A stretch of 12,680 nucleotides of DNA from Oscillospiraceae bacterium (GCA_029067025.1 JAIEFH010000026.1:1-12680); one strand, 5' to 3'. Positions 1-5,964 are shown, counted from the first letter of the stretch. The notes: generated by a model not told the origin, from the sequence alone. Numbers and translations are program-made.

Positions 1-106
1 CTACAAGTTCGTTTCCCTGTCCCACAATACCCTCCGGGGCGCCGCCGGCGGCGGCGTGCTGCTGGCGGAGCTGCTGTGCGCCGAGGGGTATATTATTTAC
101 AAATAA
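1..106 (+). CDS. asd: Aspartate-semialdehyde dehydrogenase, C-terminal end (partial)
   Basis: Only the last 34 codons are present, read from base 2 to a TAA at 104-106; the start lies outside the window. The fragment contains SHNTLRGAAGGG followed by an AELL helix. This matches the C-terminal helix region of aspartate-semialdehyde dehydrogenase, which reduces aspartyl phosphate to aspartate semialdehyde, the precursor of DAP/lysine, threonine and methionine. The position upstream of dapA and dapB fits, since DapA uses this product. The final codons (Tyr-Ile-Ile-Tyr-Lys) are AT-rich, unlike the GC-rich codons before them, so the extreme C-terminus may have been supplied by the AT-rich DNA that follows. 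The call rests on a short motif plus context. Confidence 0.8.
   Translation, partial: YKFVSLSHNTLRGAAGGGVLLAELLCAEGYIIYK
98..105. repeat. Left copy of 8-bp direct repeat TACAAATA flanking the AT-rich island
   Basis: TACAAATA overlaps the last codons and stop of asd (Tyr-Lys-stop). An identical octamer lies at 1488-1495, at the end of the second island gene, where it also encodes Tyr-Lys-stop. It could be a target-site duplication or a short homology used in insertion. It could equally be chance in AT-rich DNA. Confidence 0.35.
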
Positions 107-114
107 ATTACAAA

Positions 115-123
115 AGGTGGGGG
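115..123 (+). promoter_or_regulatory. Ribosome binding site that decides the parA-like start
   Basis: AGGTGGGGG ends 8 nt before the ATG at 132. An in-frame GTG at 117 lies inside this site, so it cannot use it. The ATG at 132 is therefore the better start and also begins the protein just before its first beta strand, as usual in ParA proteins. Confidence 0.7.
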
Positions 124-131
124 ACTTTAAA

Positions 132-1031
132 ATGTGCGCAAAAATAATTTTTGTTGGCAATTATAAAGGCGGCGTTGGCAAGACAACAAGCGTTTTAAAT
201 TTTGCAGAATATTTTTCCAGAAAGCGAGATTGTTCTGTTCTAGTACTGGATTTGGATCCCCAAAGCTCATTAAGCGAAATCTTGGTAAGCAAAGGCAACT
301 ACGGAACACTGGCTGACCTAAAGGAGCAAGAAACGCTAAACTATGTTTTTGATTTGAATATTTCAAAAATTGAACGTTATCCAAGTTTAGACATTCAATT
401 TGATGATTCCATGCTTGTCAAATCCTTTAGTGGTTACCATTTTATTCCTTCCAGTCTCTTTTATCAAAATAATATGGGGCTCGACGCATTGGCGCTCCGA
501 ATGAAAGATAATATCCAGCATCTTTCTATTCTCAAAAGTTTTGTGGATACAATGCGGAATAATTATGACTATATCTTTGTGGATTGTCCCCCTGCAAACA
601 ATCTGATTACGCGCTCTGCCTTTTTAATGTCTGATTACTATGTCATTCCCACAGTACTGGATGGGTTAAGCACAAAAGGCGTTTTACATTACATTGATAC
701 CATAGTGGGAACCTATCAAAAATACTGCATAGAGCATGAAGATGCTCTTATTGCCAGACACTTTTTTGGTGAAGAGCCAAAGCTTTTGGGGATTTTTTAT
801 AATATGATCCGCGGACAGGTGAATTACGATGTTGCAAAATCAGACTTTGAATCTTCCTTGAAAGAAAGAAAGTATGGTAAAGATGTCATATTGAACAAAC
901 AAATCAATAACTATATTGATATTGCCAGAAAAACCCAAAATGGCGAAGTATCTATTGAAAAAGATGATTTTTTGGTATTGGCTGATGAGTTGCTGTTAAG
1001 AATACATACTGATTTAGCTAATAGAGTATAA
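132..1031 (+). CDS. ParA/Soj-like deviant Walker A ATPase
   Basis: A 299-residue ParA/MinD-family P-loop ATPase. Family members dimerise on ATP and position DNA, plasmids or protein complexes on the nucleoid or membrane. The deviant Walker A motif KGGVGKTT is at residues 12-19, with the signature lysine near its start. The second strand, LDLDPQSS, is at 39-46 and the Walker B region FVDCPP at 149-154, followed by a switch-like stretch with alternating hydrophobics. The C-terminal 100 residues are lysine-rich and helical, as is common where ParA contacts DNA. There is no N-terminal helix-turn-helix extension, so this is the small Soj-like type. It lies 25 nt after asd and 21 nt before a same-strand 147-residue gene, probably its partner; no ParB homologue is adjacent. 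Composition is AT-rich and foreign to the flanking genes. The ATPase assignment is firm; what it partitions or positions is unknown. Confidence 0.9.
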   Translation: MCAKIIFVGNYKGGVGKTTSVLNFAEYFSRKRDCSVLVLDLDPQSSLSEILVSKGNYGTLADLKEQETLNYVFDLNISKIERYPSLDIQFDDSMLVKSFSGYHFIPSSLFYQNNMGLDALALRMKDNIQHLSILKSFVDTMRNNYDYIFVDCPPANNLITRSAFLMSDYYVIPTVLDGLSTKGVLHYIDTIVGTYQKYCIEHEDALIARHFFGEEPKLLGIFYNMIRGQVNYDVAKSDFESSLKERKYGKDVILNKQINNYIDIARKTQNGEVSIEKDDFLVLADELLLRIHTDLANRV

Positions 1032-1052
1032 ACAGGGCAAAGGAGCGTATGT

Positions 1053-1496
1053 ATGTATTTGTCTAAAGAAAATATCAATACTCTGCACAACATCATAACA
1101 GAACTGAACCGTTTGGAAAGTGAATCAGAACAGAAGGCATATTTACGTGAATATACAGAAGATGCTGATTTATTGTTGCAAACATTAAGAACTGTAAACA
1201 AGAAAAAGCTTCCAAAGGGAAAGCGAAACCCTCAGGAGTCCGAGAGGAAAGATGTGTCACCTTCTATTTATAACGAAAAAGAAATTAACCTAATATTTAA
1301 AGAGAAAGATGAAAAAACACTTTTAGATACGTATTCGCTTGCGGAGTTAAGAGGTATGTATTATGCTATTTATCAAAAAAGCCCTGCAGTAAAATCTAAA
1401 AAAGAAGATATTTATAAAATCTTAAAAAATCGCTTTTCTACGATGGATCGGGCCGCAGCATTTACACATTTATCATCAGATTCGACCTACAAATAG
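1053..1496 (+). CDS. Small protein of unknown function with possible SAP/HeH-like DNA-binding segment; probable ParA partner
   Basis: I do not recognise a named family for this 147-residue protein. An AAGGAG ribosome site lies about 8 nt before the ATG at 1053. Three parts are visible. Residues 1-48 are a charged, probably helical region with regularly spaced leucines. Residues 50-70 form a basic, proline-containing linker (KKKLPKGKR at 50-58). Residues 94-128 form two amphipathic helices joined by a short turn: SLAELRGMYYAIY, then the turn, then KKEDIYKILKNRF. This helix-extension-helix pattern, with a Leu-Arg pair in helix 1 and a Lys-Lys-Glu start to helix 2, resembles SAP and Rho N-terminal modules that bind nucleic acid. 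That is a reading by eye. It is in tandem with the ParA-like gene and shares its AT-rich composition. It could act as the ParB-like adaptor of a minimal partition or positioning module; this is inference. Confidence 0.7.
   Translation: MYLSKENINTLHNIITELNRLESESEQKAYLREYTEDADLLLQTLRTVNKKKLPKGKRNPQESERKDVSPSIYNEKEINLIFKEKDEKTLLDTYSLAELRGMYYAIYQKSPAVKSKKEDIYKILKNRFSTMDRAAAFTHLSSDSTYK
1488..1495. repeat. Right copy of 8-bp direct repeat TACAAATA flanking the AT-rich island
   Basis: Identical to 98-105 and in the same orientation, 1390 bp away. It also covers the last two sense codons and first two stop-codon bases of its gene (TAC AAA TAG here, TAC AAA TAA on the left). Confidence 0.35.
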
Positions 1497-1525
1497 CAAT
1501 AATTTTGAAAGAAGGATGCTGCCAT

Positions 1526-2413
1526 ATGCGAACTCCCGTCTTTACCGGCTCCTGTCCCGCCCTGGTCACCCCCTTTGACCAGAACAACATCATCAACTAC
1601 GACGCTTTCGGTAAGCTCATCGACGACCAGATTGAGGCCGGGGTGGACGCGGTATGCGTGTGCGGAACCACCGGCGAATCCGCCACCATGTCCATCCGGG
1701 AGCACATCGCCGCCGTGGAGTTCTGCGTGAAGCGGGTGAACCACCGGGTGAAGGTCATTGCGGGCGCGGGCTCCAACGACACCTCCGCCGCCGTCTACCT
1801 GTCCCAGCACGCCCAGGACTCCGGGGCGGACGCCTTGCTCCACGTCACCCCCTACTACAACAAGGCCAGCCAGACCGGCCTCATCAAGCACTACGAGTAC
1901 ATCGCCGACCGGGTGGAACTGCCCATCATTCTGTACAATGTGCCTAGCCGCACCGGCGTGTCCTTCACCGCCGAGACCTACAAGGTGCTGAGCCAGAACC
2001 CCAAGATCAACGGCGTGAAGGAGGCCAGTGGCAACTTCTCTCTGCTGGCCCACACCCGCTTCCTCTGCGGGGACGACTTCTACATCTGGTCGGGCAACGA
2101 CGACCAGGTGGTGCCCATGATGGCCCTGGGGGCCAAGGGTGTCATCTCCGTGGCCTCCAACATTGTCCCCGAGGTGATGGTGAAGATGACCCGGCTGTGC
2201 CTGGACAACGACTTTGCCGCCGCCTCCCAGCTCCAGATCCAGTACATGGACCTCATCGACGCGCTGTTCACCGAGGTCAACCCCATCCCCATCAAGGCGG
2301 CCATGAACCTGCTGGGCATGGAGGCTGGCCCCCTGCGCCTGCCGCTGTGCGACATCTCGGAGAAGAACCTGGAGGTTCTGCGCCAGGCCATGAAGCGGGC
2401 AGGTCTGCTGTAA
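1526..2413 (+). CDS. dapA: 4-hydroxy-tetrahydrodipicolinate synthase
   Basis: DapA condenses pyruvate with aspartate semialdehyde, the committed step of diaminopimelate and lysine synthesis, in the cytoplasm. The 295-residue length is normal for this TIM-barrel aldolase. The Schiff-base lysine is Lys165 in GVKEAS, the catalytic tyrosine Tyr137 in YNVPSRT with Arg142, and the GTTGE loop (Thr48-Thr49) and Tyr111 complete the proton relay. I chose the ATG at 1526 because GAAGGA (1511-1516) sits 9 nt upstream and the protein then begins MRTPVFTGSCPALVTPF, typical of the family; a TTG at 1505 lies upstream of that ribosome site. It follows the AT-rich pair by 29 nt and precedes dapB by 10 nt, so it is expressed as part of the operon. 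Composition returns to GC-rich here. Confidence 0.96.
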   Translation: MRTPVFTGSCPALVTPFDQNNIINYDAFGKLIDDQIEAGVDAVCVCGTTGESATMSIREHIAAVEFCVKRVNHRVKVIAGAGSNDTSAAVYLSQHAQDSGADALLHVTPYYNKASQTGLIKHYEYIADRVELPIILYNVPSRTGVSFTAETYKVLSQNPKINGVKEASGNFSLLAHTRFLCGDDFYIWSGNDDQVVPMMALGAKGVISVASNIVPEVMVKMTRLCLDNDFAAASQLQIQYMDLIDALFTEVNPIPIKAAMNLLGMEAGPLRLPLCDISEKNLEVLRQAMKRAGLL

Positions 2414-2423
2414 GGAGCTTGTT

Positions 2424-3194
2424 ATGCGAAAGATAATCATCTCCGGCTGCTGCGGCCACATGGGCCGGGTGGTGGCGGACATCTGCGCCGATGACCCGGA
2501 CGTGGAGGTTGTGGCGGGCATCGACCTACTGCCCCAGCCCATGGACGGCTTCCCCGTGTTTTCCACCCCCGCCGCCTGCGGCGTGGAAGCGGACGCGGTG
2601 ATCGACTTCTCCCATCCCGCCGCGCTGGAGGGACTGCTGGATTTCTGCACTGCCCGTAAGCTGCCCATCGTGCTGGCCACCACCGGCTATTCGGAGGAGC
2701 AGCTTACCCGGATCAAGGAAGCTGCTAAATCCATCCCCGTGTTCCGCTCCGCCAATATGTCCCTGGGCGTCAACGTCCTGCTGGAGTTGGTGAAGCGGGC
2801 CGCCGCCCTGCTGGGTGAGGACTTCGACGTGGAGATCGAGGAGCGCCACCATCGCCGCAAGCTGGACGCACCCAGCGGCACCGCCCTGATGCTGGCAGAT
2901 GCCGCCGCCCAGGCGCTCCCCTATGAGGCGGAGTATGTCTACGACCGCCACAGCGTCCGCAAGCCCCGGGACAGGCGGGAGATCGGCATCTCCTCCCTGC
3001 GGGGGGGCACCATCGTGGGCGACCACACGGTGGTCTTCGCTGGACGGGACGAGGTGATTGAAATCAGCCACCACGCCGCCAGCCGGGAAGTATTCGCCGT
3101 GGGCGCGGTGAAGGCCGCCAAGTTCCTGGCCGGGGTGGAAGCGCCGGGACTGTATAATATGTCCCACCTCATTGACGCTGAAAAGGGGAACTGA
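2424..3194 (+). CDS. dapB: 4-hydroxy-tetrahydrodipicolinate reductase
   Basis: DapB reduces the DapA product with NAD(P)H to tetrahydrodipicolinate. The 256-residue protein has an N-terminal Rossmann fold with the dinucleotide loop GCCGHMGR (residues 8-15). The conserved catalytic block HHRRKLDAPSGTA (142-154) supplies the active-site histidine pair and lysine. A C-terminal FAVGAVKAAKFL segment is also typical. A TAAGGAG site overlaps the dapA stop codon, 10 nt before this gene, so the two are probably translationally coupled. The second and third residues of the usual GxxGxMG loop are two cysteines here, an ordinary variation. Identity is secure from the two motifs and from adjacency to dapA. 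Confidence 0.96.
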   Translation: MRKIIISGCCGHMGRVVADICADDPDVEVVAGIDLLPQPMDGFPVFSTPAACGVEADAVIDFSHPAALEGLLDFCTARKLPIVLATTGYSEEQLTRIKEAAKSIPVFRSANMSLGVNVLLELVKRAAALLGEDFDVEIEERHHRRKLDAPSGTALMLADAAAQALPYEAEYVYDRHSVRKPRDRREIGISSLRGGTIVGDHTVVFAGRDEVIEISHHAASREVFAVGAVKAAKFLAGVEAPGLYNMSHLIDAEKGN

Positions 3195-3196
3195 CT

Positions 3197-3622
3197 ATGG
3201 ATATTTGGGAGCGGCTTTATTTAAAAGCGAAAGAGCAGTATCACCCACAGGACGTATCCCCTTTTATGTACGCTCATCACGTGGTGTGCGCTTTGGAGAG
3301 CGAAAACGGCGAGATATTCACCGGCTTCTGCTTTGAGAGCTGCTCCGGTGTACTGGATCTGTGCGCGGAGCGGGTAGCCGCTCTCAATATGTACGTAAAC
3401 AGCGGCCAGAGCGTGGTCAAGCGGCTGATCGCGTTTCGGGATAAGCCCCCTTACGGCGGGGGCAGTGGAATGCCCTGCGGGGCCTGTCGGGAGTTTTTCA
3501 TGCAGATGAACCTCCAGAACAAAGATATGGAGATTATGGTGGACTACGAAAAGCGGGAAACCGTCACCTTAGAGGAACTTATTCCCAACTGGTGGGGATT
3601 GGAACGATATGAAGCCCAGTAA
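3197..3622 (+). CDS. Cytidine deaminase-like zinc enzyme
   Basis: A 141-residue protein of the cytidine deaminase fold. The zinc site is visible as Cys56-Ala-Glu58, where Glu58 is the expected proton shuttle, with Cys94 and Cys97 in PCGAC. This three-cysteine arrangement is typical of the small homotetrameric deaminases (cytidine deaminase and blasticidin-S deaminase types). Family members deaminate cytidine or related aminopyrimidine nucleosides to uridine forms. The substrate cannot be read from sequence; blasticidin-type or orphan deaminases are possible, and the tryptophan-rich C-terminus (PNWWGLERYEAQ) is not a feature I associate with Cdd. It starts 2 nt after the dapB stop with a GGGGA site inside dapB, so it belongs to the dap operon. 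It is followed immediately by a strong terminator. Its composition is less GC-rich than dapA and dapB. Confidence 0.85.
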   Translation: MDIWERLYLKAKEQYHPQDVSPFMYAHHVVCALESENGEIFTGFCFESCSGVLDLCAERVAALNMYVNSGQSVVKRLIAFRDKPPYGGGSGMPCGACREFFMQMNLQNKDMEIMVDYEKRETVTLEELIPNWWGLERYEAQ

Positions 3623-3630
3623 TAGGCGCA

Positions 3631-3658
3631 AAAAGGGACCGCGAAAGCGGTCCCTTTT
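3631..3658. terminator. Bidirectional intrinsic terminator between convergent operons
   Basis: A perfect 12-bp stem (AAAAGGGACCGC with GCGGTCCCTTTT) closes on a GAAA tetraloop. It has an A-rich run on the left and TTTTCTTATTTTT on the right, so it can terminate plus-strand transcripts from the dap operon and minus-strand transcripts from tyrS. It lies 8 nt after the deaminase stop and 7 nt after the tyrS stop as read on the minus strand. Confidence 0.93.
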
Positions 3659-3665
3659 CTTATTT

Positions 3666-4898
3666 TTATGCTAAAATCGCCCGGTGAAATACCTTTTTGC
3701 CTTTCTTGATGATGACGCCCTCCCCAGTAAACTTCTCTTTGGGGAACTGGGCGGCGGGGTCGGTCACCTTCTCGTCGGCCAGGTTAATGCCGCCCTGCTG
3801 GATGAGCCGCCGGGCCTCGCCGTTGGAGGCGGCCAGCCCGCACTTCACCAGCAGCGTCAGCGCCCCGATGGAGCCGTCTGTGAAGTCGGCGTCGGTCAGC
3901 TCGGTGGACGGCATATTGCCGGCGTCCCCGCCGCCGGAGAACAGCGCCCGGGCGGCGGCCTGGGCCTTGTCCGCCTCCTCTTTGCCGTGAACCATATTGG
4001 TCAGTTCCCAGGCCAGGATCTCCTTGGCCTGGTTGAGCTGGGCATCCTTCCAGTGGTCCATCTCGTCGATCTGCTCCAGAGGCAGGAAGGTGAGCCAGCG
4101 GATGCACTTCATCACGTCCGCGTCGCCCACGTTGCGCCAGTACTGGTAGAAGTCGTAGGGGCTGGTCTTGTTGGGGTCAAGCCACACGGCGTTGCCCGCT
4201 GTCTTGCCCATCTTGTTGCCCTGGGAGTCGGTGAGCAGGTTGATGGTCATGCAGTGGGAGTCCTTGCCCAGCTTGCGGCGGATCAGCTCCGTGCCGCCCA
4301 GCATATTGCTCCACTGGTCGTTGCCGCCGCACTGGAGGTTGCAGCCCACCGTCTGGAACATATGGTAGAAGTCGTAGGACTGCATAATCATATAGTTGAA
4401 CTCCAGGAAGGAGAGACCCTTCTCCATGCGCTGCTTGTAGCAGTCGGCCCGGAGCATATTGTTGACAGAGAAGCAGGCACCCACCTCACGCAGCAGCTCC
4501 ACGTAGTTCAGGCTCAGCAGCCAGTCGGCGTTGTTGAGCATCATGGCCTGACCGGGACCCTCGCCGAAGTCGATGAAGCGCTCCATCTGGCGCTTGAAGC
4601 AGGCGGCGTTGTGGTCGATGTCCTCCCGGGAGAGCATCTTGCGCATATCGGTGCGGCCGGAGGGATCGCCGATGGTGGTGGTGCCGCCGCCGATGAGGGC
4701 GATGGGCTTGTTGCCCGCCTGCTGGAGCCGCTTCATCAGGGTCAGAGTCACAAAATGGCCCGCCGTCAGGCTGTCGGCAGTGCAGTCGTAGCCGATATAG
4801 AAGGTGGCCTTGCCGTTGTTGATGAGGTCTTTGACCTCGTCCTCGCTGGTTACCTGGGCCACCAGGCCGCGGGCAACCAATTCGTCGTAAAGCGTCAT
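3666..4898 (-). CDS. tyrS: Tyrosyl-tRNA synthetase
   Basis: TyrRS charges tRNA-Tyr with tyrosine in two ATP-dependent steps. The 410-residue protein has a class I catalytic domain, an alpha-helical anticodon domain and a C-terminal S4 RNA-binding domain (about residues 345-410). Starting at 4898, its numbering falls exactly on that of the Bacillus stearothermophilus enzyme: Tyr34, Asp38, Thr40, His48, Thr51, Tyr169, Gln173, Asp176 and Gln195. The KMSKS-type loop is KMGKT (229-233). The AAGGAG at 4907-4912 is 8 nt from this ATG but only 2 nt from an in-frame ATG at 4904, so 4898 is preferred. The HIGH motif reads Thr45-Ala-Gly-His48, with Thr in place of the first histidine. It is last in the T-box unit, 12 nt after the GNAT gene, and ends at the bidirectional terminator. 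Confidence 0.96.
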   Translation of the reverse strand: MTLYDELVARGLVAQVTSEDEVKDLINNGKATFYIGYDCTADSLTAGHFVTLTLMKRLQQAGNKPIALIGGGTTTIGDPSGRTDMRKMLSREDIDHNAACFKRQMERFIDFGEGPGQAMMLNNADWLLSLNYVELLREVGACFSVNNMLRADCYKQRMEKGLSFLEFNYMIMQSYDFYHMFQTVGCNLQCGGNDQWSNMLGGTELIRRKLGKDSHCMTINLLTDSQGNKMGKTAGNAVWLDPNKTSPYDFYQYWRNVGDADVMKCIRWLTFLPLEQIDEMDHWKDAQLNQAKEILAWELTNMVHGKEEADKAQAAARALFSGGGDAGNMPSTELTDADFTDGSIGALTLLVKCGLAASNGEARRLIQQGGINLADEKVTDPAAQFPKEKFTGEGVIIKKGKKVFHRAILA

Positions 4899-4906
4899 AA
4901 TCATTT

Positions 4907-4912
4907 CTCCTT
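4907..4912 (-). promoter_or_regulatory. Ribosome binding site deciding the tyrS start
   Basis: AAGGAG on the minus strand overlaps the stop codon of the upstream GNAT gene. It has an 8-nt spacing to the ATG at 4898 and only 2 nt to the ATG at 4904, so it selects the downstream start. Confidence 0.8.
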
Positions 4913-5378
4913 ACTTTTTATAAAATATCAACGTCATTTTGGGATTGATCTCCTTCGCCGCCCCGGTCGGGCGGTAGCCCATCTTTTCATACAGATGACA
5001 GTTTCCCTTCTCCTGCAGGATCGTACCCAACTCCCAGTCCCTGTCCCCATACAGCCCCTCGACCAGCCTGATCGCCTGCTGGGCGATCCCCCGGTCGCGG
5101 TACTGAGGCAGGATGAACAGCGGAGAGATGCGCTTGCTTTCATTCTCCCGGAGCACCACTCTGATCCCCCCAACCGGCTCACCGTCTTGCTTGATCCAGT
5201 AAAACGTGGAGTCCGGCTGCGCCGCCTTTTCCCGGACACGCTCCAGCGTCTCACAGGCGGGATTGGTGTCCGTATCCTGATACTTTTCCAAAAGCTCGGA
5301 AAACGCTGTTCTCTGCATCCGCCAAAGCAGTTCTGTGTCATTCAGAGAAACCTTTTCCAGCTCTATTTCGCCTTTCAT
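4911..5378 (-). CDS. GNAT-family N-acetyltransferase
   Basis: A 155-residue protein of the Gcn5-related acetyltransferase fold, which transfers acetyl from acetyl-CoA to an amine. The pyrophosphate-binding loop is Arg94-Asp-Arg-Gly-Ile-Ala99 (pattern R/Q-x-x-G-x-G/A), preceded by the beta-4 strand ISPLFILP (84-91). The C-terminal LYEKMGYRPTG matches the usual Y-x-K-x-G-F/Y segment. The N-terminal 60 residues are helical and charged, the part that sets substrate choice, and cannot be assigned. GGGGTG lies just upstream of the ATG. It sits between a tyrS remnant and intact tyrS and looks less GC-rich than tyrS, suggesting insertion into the unit. Transcription from the T-box promoter would put it under tyrosine control; this is inferred. 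The substrate is unknown. Confidence 0.85.
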   Translation of the reverse strand: MKGEIELEKVSLNDTELLWRMQRTAFSELLEKYQDTDTNPACETLERVREKAAQPDSTFYWIKQDGEPVGGIRVVLRENESKRISPLFILPQYRDRGIAQQAIRLVEGLYGDRDWELGTILQEKGNCHLYEKMGYRPTGAAKEINPKMTLIFYKK

Positions 5379-5391
5379 AAAATCACCCCAA

Positions 5392-5464
5392 CGTCAGGAC
5401 ACAAGTGCCCAGCTGTGCAGGCAAAGCCGATATAGAAGGCGGCTTTGCCGATGCTGATAAAGTT
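5392..5464 (-). pseudogene. Decayed fragment of a tyrS 5' region
   Basis: The space between the 154-residue ORF and the GNAT gene is not empty. Read on the minus strand, 5464 down to 5411 encodes NFISIGKAAFYIGFACTA, which lines up with residues 24-41 of the intact TyrRS (DLINNGKATFYIGYDCTA). By hand alignment, 42 of 54 bases match 4829-4776 with no gap. The following bases resemble the tyrS sequence around GHFVTLT after a 15-base deletion that removes the HIGH-loop codons, plus smaller indels that break the frame. It has no start, no downstream catalytic domain and cannot be functional. Its first base is the last base of the stop codon (TAA, 5466-5464) of the upstream ORF, and weak similarity may run a few bases into that ORF's end. 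It lies downstream of the tyrosine T-box, as expected for the original tyrS position. Confidence 0.75.
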
Positions 5465-5928
5465 TAACTTTTCTGCTGCATTTTTGCTACCGTCCGGCGC
5501 TCTGTGTCTTTGCAGTACGCCATAATTTCAATGCTGTTCATATAATGGTCGAAAACCTGATCCCCATGCTCTTTGAAATACTGCGGAAATGGCGAAAACA
5601 GCCTCACCAGCCTTGTCTGGTTAAAGAACACCAATTGAACGGCACATTCCATGATCTGGCTGATGCCTGATACCGTCAAAACGCCGTGCTCCTCAGCCAC
5701 AGACGGACATTCGCGCAGATGGTTCCCGCAGGCTCTGACCTGGTCAAGCTGCTCCATATCCTCCGCTCCCACGACCTCCGCCACCGCAACTCCCTGCAGC
5801 TTATCTCGAAAGTCCGTGTCAATGATGACCTGTGCCGCGTCCAACATGAAATCATACCCGTATGACCACGTAGTCTTGTATTCAACGATCACCCAGCCGT
5901 CCTGTTCCGCCGCGCCTTGAAAAACCAT
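5464..5928 (-). CDS. Hypothetical protein, first gene after the T-box leader
   Basis: I do not recognise this 154-residue protein. It starts at ATG 5928 with an AGAAAGGGG site 9 nt upstream and ends at 5464. There is no signal peptide or clear membrane segment; it appears soluble with mixed alpha/beta character and four cysteines. The N-terminal DGWVIVEYKTTW (residues 10-21) is reminiscent of the E-x-K strand of PD-(D/E)XK nucleases of the RecB/Cas4 type. The earlier histidine and aspartate expected before that strand are absent, so either the resemblance is chance or the protein is an N-terminally truncated relative. Composition is less GC-rich than tyrS. Its position between the T-box and a tyrS remnant suggests it was inserted there. 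The reading frame is intact and has a good ribosome site, so expression is plausible. Confidence 0.6.
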   Translation of the reverse strand: MVFQGAAEQDGWVIVEYKTTWSYGYDFMLDAAQVIIDTDFRDKLQGVAVAEVVGAEDMEQLDQVRACGNHLRECPSVAEEHGVLTVSGISQIMECAVQLVFFNQTRLVRLFSPFPQYFKEHGDQVFDHYMNSIEIMAYCKDTERRTVAKMQQKS

Positions 5929-5964
5929 ACTTTTTTACCCCTTTCTGTTATTTGTCTGACCATC

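Larger units (their letters stand above)
88..1510. other. AT-rich two-gene island between asd and dapA
   Basis: Base composition shifts abruptly near base 90 from GC-rich to AT-rich and returns to GC-rich just before the dapA start. The interval holds two intact same-strand genes (a ParA-like ATPase and a 147-residue protein) and nothing else. No integrase, transposase or inverted terminal repeat is visible. Codon use in both genes (AAA, ATT, TTT, AAT frequent) is unlike asd, dapA and dapB. The likely history is acquisition of a two-gene cassette by horizontal transfer, but that is inferred from composition and from the broken asd-dapA linkage, not from a recognised mobile element. Boundaries are approximate. 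Confidence 0.65.

Noticed and set aside
117..131. GTG at 117 as the start of the ParA-like gene
   Set aside because: It lies inside the ribosome binding site that serves the ATG at 132, and the added five residues match nothing in the family.
1339..1367. Possible promoter for dapA inside the second island gene (TTGCGG, 17 bp, TATGCT)
   Set aside because: Only 3 of 6 and 4 of 6 consensus positions match, in AT-rich coding DNA where such matches are common. It cannot be supported without start-site data.
132..1496. Toxin-antitoxin or complete plasmid partition locus
   Set aside because: A ParA ATPase is not a toxin-antitoxin component. No ParB-like protein and no centromere-like repeats are visible, so only a ParA-based module of unknown role is claimed.
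1487..2683. Open frame of 398 codons on the minus strand opposite dapA and dapB
   Set aside because: Shadow of strong plus-strand genes, with low-complexity Gly/Val/His composition.
3684..5435. Open frame of 583 codons on the plus strand opposite tyrS and the GNAT gene
   Set aside because: Same shadow effect. It runs across two minus-strand genes and the tyrS remnant with no recognisable domain.
4899..5463. A second T-box or promoter directly upstream of tyrS
   Set aside because: No GGTGGTACCGCG-like box, specifier stem or convincing -35/-10 pair is seen; the space is filled by the GNAT gene and the tyrS fragment.
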